Assembly (NCBI RefSeq): GCF_023716865.1
Contig: NZ_CP092417.1
Span: forward strand, 6,054,001-6,118,000
Source: Endozoicomonas sp. SCSIO W0465
GTDB lineage: Bacteria > Pseudomonadota > Gammaproteobacteria > Pseudomonadales > Endozoicomonadaceae
Reading direction: 5' to 3'
DNA: 64,000 bases
Below, one piece after another: positions 62,487-64,000 of the stretch. The notes beneath the pieces are model-generated. The model saw nothing but the letters and a program-made list of their open reading frames with translations. It was not told the DNA's origin and ran no database searches. The position numbers were made by a program, and so were the translations under genes. Position 1 is the stretch's first letter. Each line of letters starts with the position of its first letter.

Positions 62487-64000
62487 GTAACTATTCAGCA
62501 CTGAGCAAAGGCATATTACAGTAATTCCGAACAGCTCTATGAAGTGATTGATATATGTCCATTCCCTGTTTTCTGGCAGACGACAAATAGCTGCGAATCC
62601 GTGCAAACATAGAACCACCGTCTGCACTCCTGAAGCAGCCTGAGATTTTCTGCTTTAACTTGGCCATTCGAACATCCCGCTCACTGCCATTGTTATCGAA
62701 GGGAATGGTAAAATCTGACATGAAGCGCAGTGTCTCAGCCTTGAACTCAGTGAGTCGTTTGAAGAGATTGTAAGCTTTAGTATTCTTGACTTTCTTGCGC
62801 TTAAGCTCCTCTCGTTGCTTCTCCATATAGACGACTTCTTTCATTAGAGCCCGCTGAAGCAACCGGTCATAAATCTTCTCGATTCGTTCACAGACAACAC
62901 TTGGCATCTGTAGCATACCTATGGTCTTAAAGCCCTTGCAGTAATGCCAGGAAAGCCTCAGTAGCTTCATCAATCGCAACGCCAGTTGCCAGTTGATTGC
63001 TGTCCCTATCAACAACACCCAAAAGCTCCCTCAGGTGATGGGCATTGCAAAGTACGTGAGTTGCCGCATATGCAAAATAGGATTTCCAATGATCATGAAC
63101 CAGAACGCCTGCAAATGTTAGCAGTATGCCCATCGTGTCCATGGCCTCACGACCTCGCTTTTCAGACAAGTAGTAGAGCGTCCATTGTTCATCCCGCATA
63201 ACGTGTAGCCAGTGCAAAGAGCCCTCGGCCCGCATACCCGTTTCATCGGCTCCGGCAACAGACGATTCCCGCAAGGCGTCACGAATAACCTCTTCAGTAG
63301 AAGCCAGATTTTCATAGGTTCTGGCCACAAAATTGGCGACAGTGCCTGCACTTACACTCATTTTATAGAGAGTATTAAAATACTCTGACACGCGCTTAAA
63401 AGGCAGGAAATGGTATTGGTTAAGATAGACGGCCATAGCCTGTGTGGCTGAGCCATATTGTGCGGCAGCGGTAACACCTTCCGGGAATTCAGCCTGATTC
63501 CGACAACCACAAGTGCAGATTTTTACTTCAGCTCTATGGGCCGTTACTTCAAATTCACCCGGTCTCCCTGGTTCAAACACCTGTCGTTCAATATATTTGA
63601 CCGGCTCACTATCAAGAAGAGACGCCTGACATTTATTGCATTCTTTAACCGGAAGGTACTCAATATAGTCAGGGATATCGACCTGTTTAAGACAAGTGCC
63701 CTGATGCCCTTTCTTTCCACCGGCTTTATTACCAGAAGACTGTCTCAGACTTTTAGGATTGGGTTTTTCATCCGATGGATCGGTACCTTTATCTGCGGAA
63801 AGGTCGTCAGAATGATCTGGAGAATTACTGTTTTTACAAGGTTTTTGATAACCATCAGACGATGGCGGCTTGCTGCTGTTTTGACTGTTCTTGCCAACCT
63901 TTTCTTCCAATTCTCGACATCGCTCTTCCAGACAGGCAACTCTCATCCGCAGCTCTGCATTCTCTTTCAAGAGAATCTCAGCCGACATAGTTGCGGGTAG
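62487..64000 (-). mobile_element. IS66-family element, copy 5, running off the window
   Basis: Right end GTAACTATTCAGCAC at 62487; the left end lies beyond base 64000. Inserted within the left-end fragment (copy 4) in opposite orientation. The target duplication cannot be checked within the window. Confidence 0.9.
62491..64000 (-). pseudogene. tnpC: IS66-family transposase with a 7-bp duplication frameshift (partial)
   Basis: N-terminal frame from the window edge (MSAEILLKENAELRM...) to about 62990 and C-terminal frame 63018-62491 are out of register because GCCAGTT is present twice (GCCAGTTGCCAGTTG near 62981-62995). Otherwise identical to copies 2 and 3. The catalytic segments GADETGM and VLVHDHWKSYF lie before the break, GSERDVRMAK after it, so it is inactive. 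Confidence 0.9.

Overview
The window looks like a chromosomal segment of a host-associated gammaproteobacterium, and the overall gene mix is most like Endozoicomonas. That is an inference from content: a V-type ATPase subunit next to Fic-domain proteins, a GDP-fucose/lipid-carrier envelope gene set, an atypical kinase that looks like an effector, mucin-like low-complexity coding sequence, several toxin-antitoxin pairs and a very heavy load of insertion sequences. No rRNA or tRNA gene and no CRISPR array was seen.

Layout. 1-4.9 kb: V-ATPase subunit A, a large Fic protein, and an amino-acid ABC binding protein whose permease is cut off by an IS66 copy. 4.9-22.2 kb: an envelope polysaccharide locus (glycosyltransferase, gmd, fcl, gmm, manC, manB) making GDP-mannose and GDP-L-fucose. 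The glycosyltransferase carries four separate insertions, and gmd carries an ISNCY-type element that itself holds an IS66 and an IS4 element. 22.2-25.8 kb: a REP-associated tyrosine transposase with its repeat array, IS66 copy 3 and a BrnT-like toxin pair. 25.8-34.7 kb: IS1634-like element abutting galU, then a Uma2-type protein, PIN toxin pair, VanZ-like gene, DUF368 protein, YoeB/YefM, uppP, galE and MqsR/MqsA. 34.7-48.9 kb: a decayed transposase, a VUT transporter, a phage-type repressor split by an IS50/Tn5-like element, and a phage-type large polyvalent protein interrupted by an antisense group II intron, which itself holds another IS50-like copy; an ISKra4 element ends this block. 48.9-58.3 kb: unassigned genes, a Fic remnant, an atypical kinase/partner pair, a Thr/Ala-rich membrane protein cut by a third IS50-like copy, and a pRiA4b-ORF3-like gene split by a MITE. 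58.3-64 kb: a gene-poor stretch with two minus-strand terminators, a second pRiA4b-like gene broken by two elements, and a pile-up of ISNCY and IS66 remnants at the right edge.

Target-site duplications (TSDs) can be read for most elements. Removing each element plus one TSD copy restores the reading frame in six host genes (glycosyltransferase, gmd, XRE regulator, intron RT, and the two pRiA4b-like genes). The polyvalent gene is likewise restored by joining its exons across the intron. For gmd the restored length is 373 codons, the family's usual length. Three junctions lack TSDs (IS66 copy 1, IS50-like copy 3, ISKra4), which suggests IS-mediated deletion or recombination. The window therefore records an intense, partly recent burst of transposition that has disabled a fucose-containing polysaccharide pathway while leaving fcl, gmm, manC, manB, galU, galE and uppP intact.
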